A stretch of DNA of 64,000 nt from Gemmatimonas sp. (GCA_011390885.1 JAABRO010000006.1:57010-121009), one strand, 5' to 3'. Positions 50,143-61,805 are shown, counted from the stretch's first letter. Program-made: numbers and translations. The notes: generated by a model not told the origin, from the letters alone.

Positions 50143-50718
50143 ATGTCCATCACACGATTCCGAGCGCGTGCATGGCGTGCGCGGCGCCTGTGGCCCACGC
50201 TGACCGGCGCGCTGCTGCTGTGCGCGCCACTCGCCGCCGCATCGGCGCAGGCGGGCACATCGCTCCGCGTGGGCGACCGCGTGCGCGTGTCGCGTCCCGG
50301 CCCCACGATCGGCACGCTCACCGCGGTCGACGAAGGCACACTCGTGCTGCAGCGCGCGGACGGCGTGACCGTGAGCATCGCGCGCAGCGCGCCCACGCGC
50401 ATCGCGGTGAGTGACGGACCCGGTCCGTGCGACGGGCGCGCGCGCGTGGCGTGCGTGCTCGGCGGGGCGGTGGCCGGTGGCCTGCTGGCGTTCGGCACCA
50501 TGTATGCCCTCGAACCCGCCACCAGCGACCTGCCGTCACCGATCACCTACTACAGCGCACCAATCGGTGCACTGGTGGGCGCGCTCGTGGGTGCGAAGGT
50601 GGGCGGCGAACGGTGGCGCGCGGTCGCGTTGCCGATGCAGCTCGGCATCGCGCCCGGCGTGTCCGACGCGGGCGTGCCATGGCGCGTGGCCGGCCTGCAG
50701 ATGCGGCTCACGTTCTGA
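50143..50718 (+). CDS. small secreted or membrane protein with glycine-rich segments
   Basis: 191 residues with a signal peptide (basic N-region, then L-T-G-A-L-L-L-C-A-P-L-A-A-A-S-A-Q). A beta-rich part (R-V-G-D-R-V-R-V, G-T-L-T-A-V-D-E-G-T-L-V-L-Q-R) precedes two Gly/Ala hydrophobic helices (about 105-122, A-V-A-G-G-L-L-A-F-G-T, and 142-158, G-A-L-V-G-A-L-V-G-A-K-V-G-G). The same arrangement occurs in the gene at 11793-12332, so they look like distant paralogues. It lies 19 bases after the PqiC-like gene and may be in the operon. Function unknown. Confidence 0.72.
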   Translation: MSITRFRARAWRARRLWPTLTGALLLCAPLAAASAQAGTSLRVGDRVRVSRPGPTIGTLTAVDEGTLVLQRADGVTVSIARSAPTRIAVSDGPGPCDGRARVACVLGGAVAGGLLAFGTMYALEPATSDLPSPITYYSAPIGALVGALVGAKVGGERWRAVALPMQLGIAPGVSDAGVPWRVAGLQMRLTF

Positions 50719-50755
50719 TCCTCGTCGCACATCGACTCCAACACCCAGACACAGC

Positions 50756-51073
50756 ATGCCCTTCACGGCCGACTACCTCGCCCAGGAACCCACGCGCGCC
50801 GTCGTGGACGGCACGCCCGGCCTCACGCTGCTCGAGTTCGGCGCACCCGACTGCGGGTTCTGCCGCGCGATCCAGCCCGCGCTCGAGCGCGCGCTCGCCG
50901 ACAGCGATGCGGCGCACCTCAAGATCGAGGACGGCGCCGGCCGCCCGCTCGGCCGCTCGTTCGGCGTGAAGCTGTGGCCCACGCTCGTCGCCATGCGCGA
51001 TGGCGCCGAAGTGGGGCGGCTCGTGCGACCGGGGCGCGAGGCGGAGATCCGAACGCTGCTGCAGACGCCGTAG
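50756..51073 (+). CDS. thioredoxin-fold protein
   Basis: 105 residues, no signal peptide, so cytoplasmic. The active-site motif is G-A-P-D-C-G-F-C-R (C-G-F-C instead of the thioredoxin C-G-P-C), with the cis-Pro loop in L-W-P-T-L-V-A. The size is that of thioredoxin. It should reduce disulfides or act on a particular partner. It lies 37 bases after the glycine-rich secreted-protein gene and is convergent with the ASPIC protein. Confidence 0.85.
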   Translation: MPFTADYLAQEPTRAVVDGTPGLTLLEFGAPDCGFCRAIQPALERALADSDAAHLKIEDGAGRPLGRSFGVKLWPTLVAMRDGAEVGRLVRPGREAEIRTLLQTP

Positions 51074-51074
51074 A

Positions 51075-51089
51075 AGCGCCGCTCCGGCG
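51075..51089. terminator. short hairpin between convergent genes
   Basis: GCGCCG (51075-51080) and CGGCGC (51084-51089) with a 3-base loop fill almost all of the 18-base gap between the thioredoxin stop codon and the ASPIC gene stop codon. Confidence 0.4.
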
Positions 51090-51091
51090 CG

Positions 51092-54656
<3,565 letters not shown>

Positions 54657-54687
54657 GGAGTCAACCTCGCCGAATCCCGGAGTGGTA

Positions 54688-54705
54688 AAACCGTAAATAC
54701 GGTTT
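54688..54705 (+). promoter_or_regulatory. perfect 18-base palindromic operator of the second PIN toxin-antitoxin pair
   Basis: AAACCGTA (54688-54695) is mirrored by TACGGTTT (54698-54705) around a two-base centre. It ends 12 bases before the antitoxin ATG and just before CATATT, a possible -10 box, so a bound protein would block transcription. The element is AT-rich in GC-rich surroundings. Confidence 0.7.
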
Positions 54706-54717
54706 CATATTTCAGAA

Positions 54718-55062
54718 ATGAAGACCAGCCTCGATCTTCCCGACGAACTCTACCGTCAACTGAAGGCCAAGAGCGCGCTGCAGGGCCGCACGGTCCGTGA
54801 GGTCGCCACGAGCCTCTTCACCGCATGGGTCGAGGACAGGCTTCCCGCGTCGTCGCTTGCAGTCGATGAAGCGCTCGAGCCGAACTCGCCGCCAGCGGCG
54901 ACGCCCTCCGAGGGCCGCTCTCCGGCAACCGCTCCCCCACCTGCGCTCGATGCGGCACGGCAAGCGTGGCTCCAACAGTGGCGCTCGATGTCAGCGAAGG
55001 TCTCGCAGGCCATGCACGGCGAAGCGGGCCTCGTGGAGTCACTGGAGCGGGATCGACGATGA
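54718..55062 (+). CDS. VapB-type (ribbon-helix-helix) antitoxin
   Basis: 114 residues. The start M-K-T-S-L-D-L-P-D-E-L-Y-R-Q-L-K is the beta-strand and first helix of an RHH DNA-binding antitoxin, continuing R-T-V-R-E-V-A-T-S-L-F. A Pro/Ser-rich linker (about 50-80) leads to a C-terminal helix (A-W-L-Q-Q-W-R-S-M-S-A-K) that should wrap around the toxin. The perfect palindrome in front is its likely operator. The stop codon overlaps the toxin ATG by four bases. It is longer than usual for VapB because of the linker. Confidence 0.88.
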   Translation: MKTSLDLPDELYRQLKAKSALQGRTVREVATSLFTAWVEDRLPASSLAVDEALEPNSPPAATPSEGRSPATAPPPALDAARQAWLQQWRSMSAKVSQAMHGEAGLVESLERDRR

Positions 55063-55502
55063 AACCGGATCGCATCGAGCACGCCGGGGTCACGCTTGAC
55101 GCGTCGGTCTGGCTGGCGGCCATGTCGCCCGAAGAGCCCGCCCATCGTGAGAGCGCGCGAGCGCTGGAGCGCGTGTTCACCAGCGGACTCGCCATTCACC
55201 AGCCGGGCCTCTTCGTGATCGAGGTGTGCGCCACGATCGCCCGGCGCACCCGCGACGTGGCGCTGGCAGAAGACATGGGACACCTCGCGCTCACGTTGCC
55301 GGGGCTCGTGGTGCACGAGCTCGACCATCGACTCGCCGCACGCGCGAGTCGCATCGCAGCACGAGCCGCGCTGCGCGGTGCGGACGCGGTCTACGTCGCG
55401 ACGGCGCAGCGGGCCGGTACCACGCTCCTCACCCTCGACCGCGAACTGCTGGTTCGGGGCGAATCGGAGGTCTCGTTGAGTCGGCCCGCGGAGTGGAGCT
55501 GA
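55059..55502 (+). CDS. vapC: PIN-domain toxin
   Basis: 147 residues from the ATG at 55059. First PIN motif V-T-L-D-A-S-V-W-L, second V-I-E-V-C-A-T-I-A-R-R with the Glu, and A-D-A-V-Y-V-A-T-A-Q-R-A with L-T-L-D-R-E-L, carrying the later acidic ligands. All expected metal-binding positions seem filled. It belongs to the VapC-like endoribonucleases; the RNA target is unknown. It ends 12 bases before the stop codon of the convergent M20 peptidase gene. Confidence 0.9.
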   Translation: MKPDRIEHAGVTLDASVWLAAMSPEEPAHRESARALERVFTSGLAIHQPGLFVIEVCATIARRTRDVALAEDMGHLALTLPGLVVHELDHRLAARASRIAARAALRGADAVYVATAQRAGTTLLTLDRELLVRGESEVSLSRPAEWS

Positions 55503-55514
55503 CCCTCACCGCCC

Positions 55515-56837
55515 TCAGGGCACCACGCGCGCCGGCGGCACGACCTTGATGCCGTCCGCGAACGTGGCCGTAAGCAGGTACAGCAGCTTGGTGCTCGGCA
55601 GCGCCGTGGAGGCCAGCGCATACTCGGTGAGCTGGTGCGCGCCCGAGGCGCGTGATCCGCCGATGGCGATGCTGGGAATCTTTCGCACCACGCCCACGTT
55701 CGCGTCGGTCGCACCCGTCGGCACCGCCTCGCGCGCGCCGGGCATGCCCACGCTGATGCCAAGCGCGCGGTTGATGTCCACCGCCGTCTGCACGAGCGGA
55801 TGGGCGCGTGCTCCTTCGAGCTGCTTTTCGGTGCCACCCGCCTGGTTCTTCTGGTCCACCTCCACGCGCAGCCCCACCTTCATCTCGTCGGCCACCTGCT
55901 GCGTGACGCGCGTGATCGTGCGGTCGAGCGAGTCGAGCAGCACGGGGTCAGGGCTGCGCAGGTCCACGGTGAAGTAGAGCTCCTGCGGGATCGAGTTGAA
56001 GATCTCGCCGCCGTGCACCTGGCCGATGTTCATGACCGCGCCATCAGGGAGGGCCGGAAACTCGAGCGCATAGAGGCGTTCGATCGCCTCAGCAACGGCG
56101 CGCACCGGCGTGGGCTTGCCGCGCGAGGCGAGCGTGTGCGAGCCGGGACTGGTGAACACGTACTTGGTCCAGTAGATGCCGAGCGCGCCGTACGATACCG
56201 CGCCGAACGCGCCGTCGGGCACGATGAGCAGGTCGGGCGCCGGGTTGTGGTCGAGCCAGTAGGCCATGCCCTTGAGGCCGAGCTCCTCCTGCACCGTGCC
56301 TATGAAGATGATGTCACCCTTGCTGGTGAACTTCGTGGCGTTCATGGCGCGCAGCGCGGCGAGCATGTTGGCCACGCTGGCGGTGTTGTCTCCCACGCCG
56401 GGTGCGAAGAGTGTATCGCCCACACGGCGCACCTTGCCGCTGCTCACCTCGGGGCCGAACACGATGTCCATGTGCGCGGCGATGGCGATGGTGGGGCCGC
56501 CGCCCGTGCCCTTGCGAATGCCGGTCACGTTGCCGATGGAATCGACGGAGACCTGCAGCCCCTCCTGCTCGAACACCTGCTTCACGTAGGCGCCGCGCGC
56601 CTGCTCGAGCTTCGACTTGCCGGGGAGCTCGGCAATGCGGATCCACTCGTCCACCTGCTGCGGGAAGCGCTGCTCGAGCAGCGTGAGCGCCGATTTCACA
56701 TCGGGGCGCTCCATGATCGCGGGGTCCCAGCTGGTGGGGTAGCTCGGCTGGGCGGCCGCGGGGCGCGAGGCGGCAGCGACGACGGCGAGCGTGGCGAGCA
56801 GGCGCGTGGCAGCGCGAGACATGGGGGGCAGACGCAT
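55515..56837 (-). CDS. secreted M20-family zinc dipeptidase
   Basis: 440 residues from the ATG at 56837 (ATG 56822 is also possible); a signal peptide follows (A-T-L-A-V-V-A-A-A, cleavage after P-A-A-A-Q). M20 zinc motifs: I-A-A-H-M-D (His, Asp), G-V-G-D-N-T-A-S (bridging Asp), G-T-V-Q-E-E-L-G (catalytic and metal Glu), V-P-D-G-A-F (Asp) and a late S-G-A-H-Q-L-T-E-Y (His). The central dimerisation domain follows the usual order. It would split dipeptides or peptide bonds in the periplasm. It is transcribed away from the second alpha/beta hydrolase by 83 bases. Confidence 0.9.
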   Translation of the reverse strand: MRLPPMSRAATRLLATLAVVAAASRPAAAQPSYPTSWDPAIMERPDVKSALTLLEQRFPQQVDEWIRIAELPGKSKLEQARGAYVKQVFEQEGLQVSVDSIGNVTGIRKGTGGGPTIAIAAHMDIVFGPEVSSGKVRRVGDTLFAPGVGDNTASVANMLAALRAMNATKFTSKGDIIFIGTVQEELGLKGMAYWLDHNPAPDLLIVPDGAFGAVSYGALGIYWTKYVFTSPGSHTLASRGKPTPVRAVAEAIERLYALEFPALPDGAVMNIGQVHGGEIFNSIPQELYFTVDLRSPDPVLLDSLDRTITRVTQQVADEMKVGLRVEVDQKNQAGGTEKQLEGARAHPLVQTAVDINRALGISVGMPGAREAVPTGATDANVGVVRKIPSIAIGGSRASGAHQLTEYALASTALPSTKLLYLLTATFADGIKVVPPARVVP

Positions 56838-56919
56838 GGCGGGACGGGCAGGAGGGAGGTGACCGATCCACGCAACTTCGCACGCGCGCGGAGCCGGCGC
56901 CACGCCGGGCTGCCACCGC

Positions 56920-57858
56920 TTATGGCGCGCCGTCGCGCTCGAGAAACGCCCGCACCGGCACCAGCGAGCGCGCCGGCGCCTCTTCGAATGCCACGTGCCC
57001 GAGCCCCGGCAGGCGCACCACGGTGACATTTGGGAGCAGCCGTTCGTAGTCGGCCGCATTCGCCACCGGAATCATGCCGTCGTCCTCGCCCCACAGCACC
57101 AGCGTGGGAGCGGTGATGCTCGCGAGGCGCGCCTCGGGGTTGGTGAGCACGGTCTGGCGCAGCCGCGCCAGCATGGCCTCGCGGTTGCCGGGCGCGAGCA
57201 TGAGGTCGTGGTAGCGGCGGGCCACGGTGTCGTGCATCGCCTCGGGATTCGCGTATGCGGGCGCGAGGTTGGCGCGCAGCAGCGGGGCCGGCAGCACCCA
57301 GCGCATGACGCCGAGCACGGCCGGCACCTCGGCGGGCGTGTCGTACTCGAAGCCGGGGCTCGCGAAGCCATCGGGCGCCACGAGCACGAGTCGCTCCACG
57401 CGCTCGGGGTGCTCAGCGGCGAACGACCACGCGAGCCGTCCACCCATGGAGTGCCCCACCAGCGTCACCCGGTCGAGCTCGAGCGAGTCCAGCAGCGCGC
57501 GCAGGAGACGCCGGGAGCGTGCGTCCCCGTAGTCGCCGGTGGGTTCCGGCCCGGTGAGGCCGTGCCCCGGCACATCGAAGCGCACCACGCGGTACGTGGC
57601 GCGGAGCGCCTGCGTCCACCCGTCCCAGGTGTGCAGGCTCGCGCCGAGGCCGTGCACGAGCACGATCGCCGGCGCATCGCGCGGCCCCTCGTCGCGCACG
57701 TGCAGCCGCACGCCGTCCACGAGGCGCAGGTCGGCGGGCGAGGCGAGGTACCGGGCTTCGAGCGCGGCGCGGTCGCGATCGGGGGTGTAGAGCGCTGCCC
57801 CGCTCGCGGCCACGACGAGCGCCGCGAGGGGGAGCAGCAGACGACGACGGGACGGCAC
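56920..57858 (-). CDS. alpha/beta hydrolase with N-terminal membrane anchor
   Basis: 312 residues from the GTG at 57858. A hydrophobic N-terminal helix (L-L-L-P-L-A-A-L-V-V-A-A-S-G) anchors or exports it. The fold is a canonical alpha/beta hydrolase: V-L-V-H-G-L-G-A-S (oxyanion), D-V-P-G-H-G, V-G-H-S-M-G-G-R (nucleophile Ser), W-G-E-D-D-G-M-I-P (acid) and G-L-G-H-V-A-F-E-E (His). It begins 6 bases after the stop of the outer-membrane paralogue gene, so the two are almost surely co-transcribed. Confidence 0.9.
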   Translation of the reverse strand: MPSRRRLLLPLAALVVAASGAALYTPDRDRAALEARYLASPADLRLVDGVRLHVRDEGPRDAPAIVLVHGLGASLHTWDGWTQALRATYRVVRFDVPGHGLTGPEPTGDYGDARSRRLLRALLDSLELDRVTLVGHSMGGRLAWSFAAEHPERVERLVLVAPDGFASPGFEYDTPAEVPAVLGVMRWVLPAPLLRANLAPAYANPEAMHDTVARRYHDLMLAPGNREAMLARLRQTVLTNPEARLASITAPTLVLWGEDDGMIPVANAADYERLLPNVTVVRLPGLGHVAFEEAPARSLVPVRAFLERDGAP

Positions 57859-57864
57859 GCGGCC

Positions 57865-59316
57865 TCAGCTGCCCCGGAAGCCGAAGCGGCGTCCGAGCTC
57901 GCCGAGATTGCCGAAGCGCTGGTTCACGATCGAGTTGTAGATCGACCCGAAGGTGTAGCCGATGCCCACGTTCATGTTGTAGCGGAAGTTCGTCTGCAGC
58001 TGCTGGCGCTGCGTGAGGATGTCGCGCTCCGACTGCTCCGCACCGGCGATGTAGATCTGGTCGCGCACGCGCGAGGCCGAGCCGCGCAGGTTGAGCGAGA
58101 AGCCGCGGCCGAGGCGCAGGTCCATGAAGCCGGAGACGGTCACGTGGTTGCGCTCGGGATCGTGGAGATAGTGCGATCCCTCGAGCGAGACGTTCGTGTT
58201 GCCCCACTTCTGGCGCTGCGTGAGCGCGAGCAACAGGGTGTGATTCCACCGCGTTTCGGCGTCCTCACCGAACACCGTGGTCTCGTAGTAGCGGTAGTAG
58301 TTGGGCCCCACGTAGTAGAGCGCGGTGAGCTGCCGGCTCGTGGCCTCGGTCCACGGGAAGTAGTTGTACTCGATGGCCGGCGAGACGCGCACGGCCAGCT
58401 TCTGGTTGAGCACCTCGCTGAAGCCCACGGAGAGCTTCGTGCCGACGGTCCAGTGCGCGTTGATCGTGCGGCCGATGAGCGCGTTCGTGTTGGCGGCGCG
58501 CTGGAGGACGGCCACGTCGACCGTGTCACGCCCCCCGGGGGCGTTCTCGTTCGCCACGAAGAGCTTGAAGTCGCGCTGGTTGTAGCTCGCCGTGCTGCCG
58601 ATGTTGATCTTCCAGAGGTCGGTGGTGCGCGCCGCGGACAGCGACGAGGACAGGTTGGTGTTGCGCACGAGCTGCTCGCCCGAGGCCGACACGTTGCCGT
58701 CCACGCGATACACCCAGAGGTTCCAGCGATCCTTGACGGCACGCGGGTTGAGCGAGGGCGCGACCACGCCGTTCGCGAGCGAGAGGCGCATGCGCGAGGC
58801 GATCGGCGTGCGCGCCACGTACGGCGCGAGGCCGAGCTGGAAGGTGCGCAGCAGGTCGCGCCGCACGCGATCGTCGGCGTCGTTGGGGAGCGTGGTGACC
58901 GCGAGCGTGTCCACCTTGCCGGTGAAGTTCTTCTGGCCGAGGAAGTTCACCGTGAGTTCACGACCGCCGTTGCCGGCCGCGAGCGACGTGAGCAGGAGAT
59001 GCACGTCCGCATCCATGCGGTCGCGCACCCAGTTCACGAAGCCCATTTCCTGCACGAAGAAGTTGCGGTCGCAGCCGGGGATGTAGCCCTGGCAGTCCAG
59101 GAACACCCGCAGCGACTTCTCGAGCAGGCTGTCGGGGAGCACTTCGGGAGCGGGGCCGCCGGCGCGCATCACGGCGCGGGGCAGCGGCGGCGTGTTGGGA
59201 TCCGCGGCATTGGCCGCCCGCACCGGCGGCACCGGCGGCTCGGTTGGGGGCTGCTGGGCATGGGCGCGCATCGACAGCGTCGTCGAAGCCAGCAGGAGCA
59301 TCAGGAAGAAACGCAT
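57865..59316 (-). CDS. outer-membrane beta-barrel-like protein, unnamed family, copy 2
   Basis: 483 residues from the ATG at 59316, with a signal peptide (hydrophobic to about residue 20, H-A-Q). It shares the full N-terminal module of the 3012-4370 gene: V-F-L-D-C (71-75), G-C-D-R (81-84), F-V-N-W-V-R-D-R (93-100), D-A-D-V (102-105), then E-L-T-V-x-F-L-G-Q and L-P-N-D-A-D-D; both cysteines (75, 82) are kept. A Pro-rich stretch follows the signal. The C-terminal part has alternating strand patterns (N-L-R-G-S-A-S-R-V-R-D-Q) like copy 1. It does not end in Phe. Function unknown; probable outer-membrane protein co-transcribed with an alpha/beta hydrolase. Confidence 0.82.
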   Translation of the reverse strand: MRFFLMLLLASTTLSMRAHAQQPPTEPPVPPVRAANAADPNTPPLPRAVMRAGGPAPEVLPDSLLEKSLRVFLDCQGYIPGCDRNFFVQEMGFVNWVRDRMDADVHLLLTSLAAGNGGRELTVNFLGQKNFTGKVDTLAVTTLPNDADDRVRRDLLRTFQLGLAPYVARTPIASRMRLSLANGVVAPSLNPRAVKDRWNLWVYRVDGNVSASGEQLVRNTNLSSSLSAARTTDLWKINIGSTASYNQRDFKLFVANENAPGGRDTVDVAVLQRAANTNALIGRTINAHWTVGTKLSVGFSEVLNQKLAVRVSPAIEYNYFPWTEATSRQLTALYYVGPNYYRYYETTVFGEDAETRWNHTLLLALTQRQKWGNTNVSLEGSHYLHDPERNHVTVSGFMDLRLGRGFSLNLRGSASRVRDQIYIAGAEQSERDILTQRQQLQTNFRYNMNVGIGYTFGSIYNSIVNQRFGNLGELGRRFGFRGS

Positions 59317-59412
59317 GAACAGAGCGTGAAGGAGCGAGTCGTTGGCGGCGTGGTGGTCCACGCGGGAGCCCCCGAGTTCAGGGGCCCAGCGGCACATACG
59401 CACAACAGACTC

Positions 59413-59426
59413 GGACCGTTCGGTCC
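59413..59426 (-). promoter_or_regulatory. 14-base palindrome upstream of the copy-2 OMP gene
   Basis: GGACCG (59413-59418) and CGGTCC (59421-59426) mirror each other over a two-base centre, about 100 bases upstream of the copy-2 start and 40 bases after the stop of the plug-only gene. It could be an operator or the end of a hairpin; the sequence does not decide. Confidence 0.35.
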
Positions 59427-59463
59427 AAGTTTCATTCCCGCTTATGGAACGCTATCCCGGGGC

Positions 59464-60882
59464 CTACCGCGACCAGATCACGATGCTGCCGCAGGCGCCG
59501 GCCGCCGAGGTGTCGGCGTAGTTCTGAAACTCCGGCGGAGCGGTGCCGGCGGCGTACACCTCGATGCCCACGAGGTCCTTCGGCGCCACGAAGAGGTCGA
59601 GGTCGTTGGCGCTCAACCCGTTCATCATCGCCCCGTTCAGGAACACCGTCGGGGCGCAGCGCTCGGCGAAGATCCCGCGCATGAGGATCTGCGCGTCCGG
59701 ATTCGTGCCGCCGTCCCAGTACACGCCGGGCACGGCGCGGAAGAGGTCGGAGGTGAGCTGCGGCTGCCGGCGCGCGATGTCCTGCGCCGTGAGGTAGCGC
59801 CCCTGCCCCGTGCGCCGTCGCTCCTCGAAGGCGATCAGGTTGGCGGTACCCAGCCGCCCAGCCGTCACGCGCACGGTGTCGATCACCGACGCCAGCGTGG
59901 CCAGGGAGAACTCCACGGGCGGCGCGCCGTCCACCACGTCCACCACCCGCCGCTCGGGGTAGTGCCCCACGGCCCGCACCTCGAGCGCGCGTGTGCCGGT
60001 GGGGGCCTCCGCCAGCGACCAGTTGCCGTTCGCATCGGCGCGGGCCACCGGTCCGTCCACCACCGACACCTGGGCACCGGCCAGCGGCTTGCCACCGACC
60101 GCGGCCACCACACGCCCGCTCAGGCGCCCGCTGCCAGTACGCATGCGCCGCGGCAGGAGGGTGGTGGTGTCGGCGGTGGCAGCCTTCTGCGCGGGCGTGG
60201 GCGGCACGAGCGTGATGCGCGCCTCGCCCACGTACAGTTCGCGGCGCAGAAAGCCGCCGGCCGGCATCTGCACCTCCACCGGATCGGTGCCCACCTCGCC
60301 TCGGCTCGCCGACAGCACCACGCTCCCCGGGCTCGGCACGTCGCACAGGGCGAACCAGCCGGCGGCGGTGGTCGTGACCTCGCGACGTGGACGGCGCCGC
60401 GTCATGCCGGTGCGCGCGAACGACAGCTCGAGCCACTCGGCGCCCACGGTCACCCCCGCAGCGGCCGTGCGATCGCGCGCGTCTCGCACCACCCCGACCA
60501 CCACGCCGCCGGCATCGGCCGAGGTGCTGCTGCCGCAGACGGCGGCGCGAAAACGGGCCGGCGACGGAATGGCGAGGTCAACACGCACGGAGGCCTCGCC
60601 GGGCGCGATCACGAGCGCGCGCGCGATCGGCTCCAGGCCGAGTGAGTCGAGCAGGGCGTGATGGAAGCCCAGCGTGTAGCGGCCGGTGGGCACGTCCCGG
60701 AACTCGAAGAGGCCGGCGTTGTCGGCGAGTACGGACTGGCCGTAGGTGCCGTCGCGGTCGTCGGCCACCAGCTGCACGAGCGCACTCCCGAGCGGCGCGG
60801 CGGTGAGGCTGTCGTGCACCACGCCGCGCACGGTGGCGAGCGCAGGCTGTGCCTCGGCGCGCCCGGCGGCGAGCGAGAGCAT
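59464..60882 (-). CDS. carboxypeptidase-regulatory plus TonB-plug protein without a barrel
   Basis: 472 residues from the ATG at 60882; the true start may be further upstream (in-frame V-A-A-V-F-A-T lies ahead of it, suggesting a longer signal peptide). Two carboxypeptidase-regulatory-like beta-domains (about 15-105 and 255-335, with A-L-A-T-V-R-G-V-V and R-L-S-G-R-V-V-A-A-V-G-G) are followed by a TonB receptor plug: V-F-L-N-G, Q-I-L-M-R-G, I-E-V-Y, ending at S-I-V-I-W. Receptor plugs normally continue into a 22-strand barrel; here the gene stops about where the barrel would begin. It could be a periplasmic partner of a receptor or a decayed gene. No frame of barrel character follows it. Confidence 0.82.
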   Translation of the reverse strand: MLSLAAGRAEAQPALATVRGVVHDSLTAAPLGSALVQLVADDRDGTYGQSVLADNAGLFEFRDVPTGRYTLGFHHALLDSLGLEPIARALVIAPGEASVRVDLAIPSPARFRAAVCGSSTSADAGGVVVGVVRDARDRTAAAGVTVGAEWLELSFARTGMTRRRPRREVTTTAAGWFALCDVPSPGSVVLSASRGEVGTDPVEVQMPAGGFLRRELYVGEARITLVPPTPAQKAATADTTTLLPRRMRTGSGRLSGRVVAAVGGKPLAGAQVSVVDGPVARADANGNWSLAEAPTGTRALEVRAVGHYPERRVVDVVDGAPPVEFSLATLASVIDTVRVTAGRLGTANLIAFEERRRTGQGRYLTAQDIARRQPQLTSDLFRAVPGVYWDGGTNPDAQILMRGIFAERCAPTVFLNGAMMNGLSANDLDLFVAPKDLVGIEVYAAGTAPPEFQNYADTSAAGACGSIVIWSR

Positions 60883-60978
60883 CGTGGCGAAGACGGCCGC
60901 AACAAGGCGGCAGCTGTCGGAACGCGAGCGGTTGAGGCGCAGGGTCGGTGGGGGTCGGGGATGAAGTGGGAAGATACG

Positions 60979-61005
60979 AAAAACCCCCAGCCGAAGCCGG
61001 GGGTT
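60979..61005 (-). terminator. intrinsic terminator of the SusCD-DUF4397 operon
   Basis: On the minus strand a 10-bp stem (60996-61005 paired with 60982-60991, one G-T pair) with a TTCG loop is followed by five T residues (plus-strand A-run, 60979-60983). It lies 22 bases after the stop codon of the DUF4397 gene. This is a textbook Rho-independent terminator. Confidence 0.88.
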
Positions 61006-61026
61006 CGTCGTGGTATCCGGTCCGAC

Positions 61027-61800
61027 TCAGCGGTTGAGCGTGTTGTCGAGGAAGGGACGGTTGGTGGCAGTGGTCGACGTGATGGTGATGTCGCCGCGCG
61101 CGGTGATGGTGTACACGCGGCCTCCCGAGAACGAGACGCCCGTGCGGGAGACCGCATTCGTGGTGGCGCCGGTGTAGCGCGTGAAGAGATTGTAGAGCCC
61201 CGGCGGCACGGCCACGAACGCCCCGCCCGCCTTGTACGCCACCGCATCGCCGACCGAGAGTTCCGTGCTGCCGGCGGTCTGGTCGAGGATCACCATCCGC
61301 ATGGGATTGGCGTTCGAGATGGCATTCACGAAGCGCACGTACGCCACGGAGAAGTCGATCTCCTCCGGGAAGGCATCTTCGACGATGAAGCCGTCCACCT
61401 GTTTGGTGGTGGTGTTGTACGGCCCGCTCAGGTAGAGCGAGTACGCCTTGCCGGTGGCGATGTCGCCAGTGATCGCGGCAATGGGCAGGTCCTTGTCGAC
61501 GGTCGCGGTGATGCGGCCGCTGAAGGTGTACTGCCCGGGATCGATGCGCGAATACAGGCCGCCACTGCCGACGCTGCCATACGTCACGCCGTTGGTGCTC
61601 TCGACCCCCGTGGCCGAGGTGGTGGCGGTGATCTTGGCGTCGTTGGCGTAGAAGTGCACCGCCGGCGCGTTCACGCCGAAGTTGAAGAACTTGATGCGGC
61701 TTTCCGGCAGGGTGCCCGTGATGTCCTGCACTGCGTTCTTGTCACACGCAGCCAGGGCCAGGGCGCCGCAGAGGATCGCCAGGGGACGGAAGCGGATCAT
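61027..61800 (-). CDS. DUF4397-domain lipoprotein
   Basis: 257 residues from the ATG at 61800; a GTG at 61809, which overlaps the SusD stop codon, is an in-frame alternative. Lipobox L-A-A-C near residue 19. The rest is a beta-sandwich pattern typical of DUF4397: I-K-F-F-N-F-G-V-N-A-P-A-V-H-F-Y-A-N, Y-S-R-I-D-P-G-Q-Y-T, and V-R-F-V-N-A-I-S-N-A-N-P-M-R. Such lipoproteins accompany SusCD systems in several phyla and may bind ligands or polymers at the surface. The intrinsic terminator at 60979-61005 ends the operon here. Confidence 0.87.
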   Translation of the reverse strand: MIRFRPLAILCGALALAACDKNAVQDITGTLPESRIKFFNFGVNAPAVHFYANDAKITATTSATGVESTNGVTYGSVGSGGLYSRIDPGQYTFSGRITATVDKDLPIAAITGDIATGKAYSLYLSGPYNTTTKQVDGFIVEDAFPEEIDFSVAYVRFVNAISNANPMRMVILDQTAGSTELSVGDAVAYKAGGAFVAVPPGLYNLFTRYTGATTNAVSRTGVSFSGGRVYTITARGDITITSTTATNRPFLDNTLNR

Positions 61801-61805
61801 CGATT

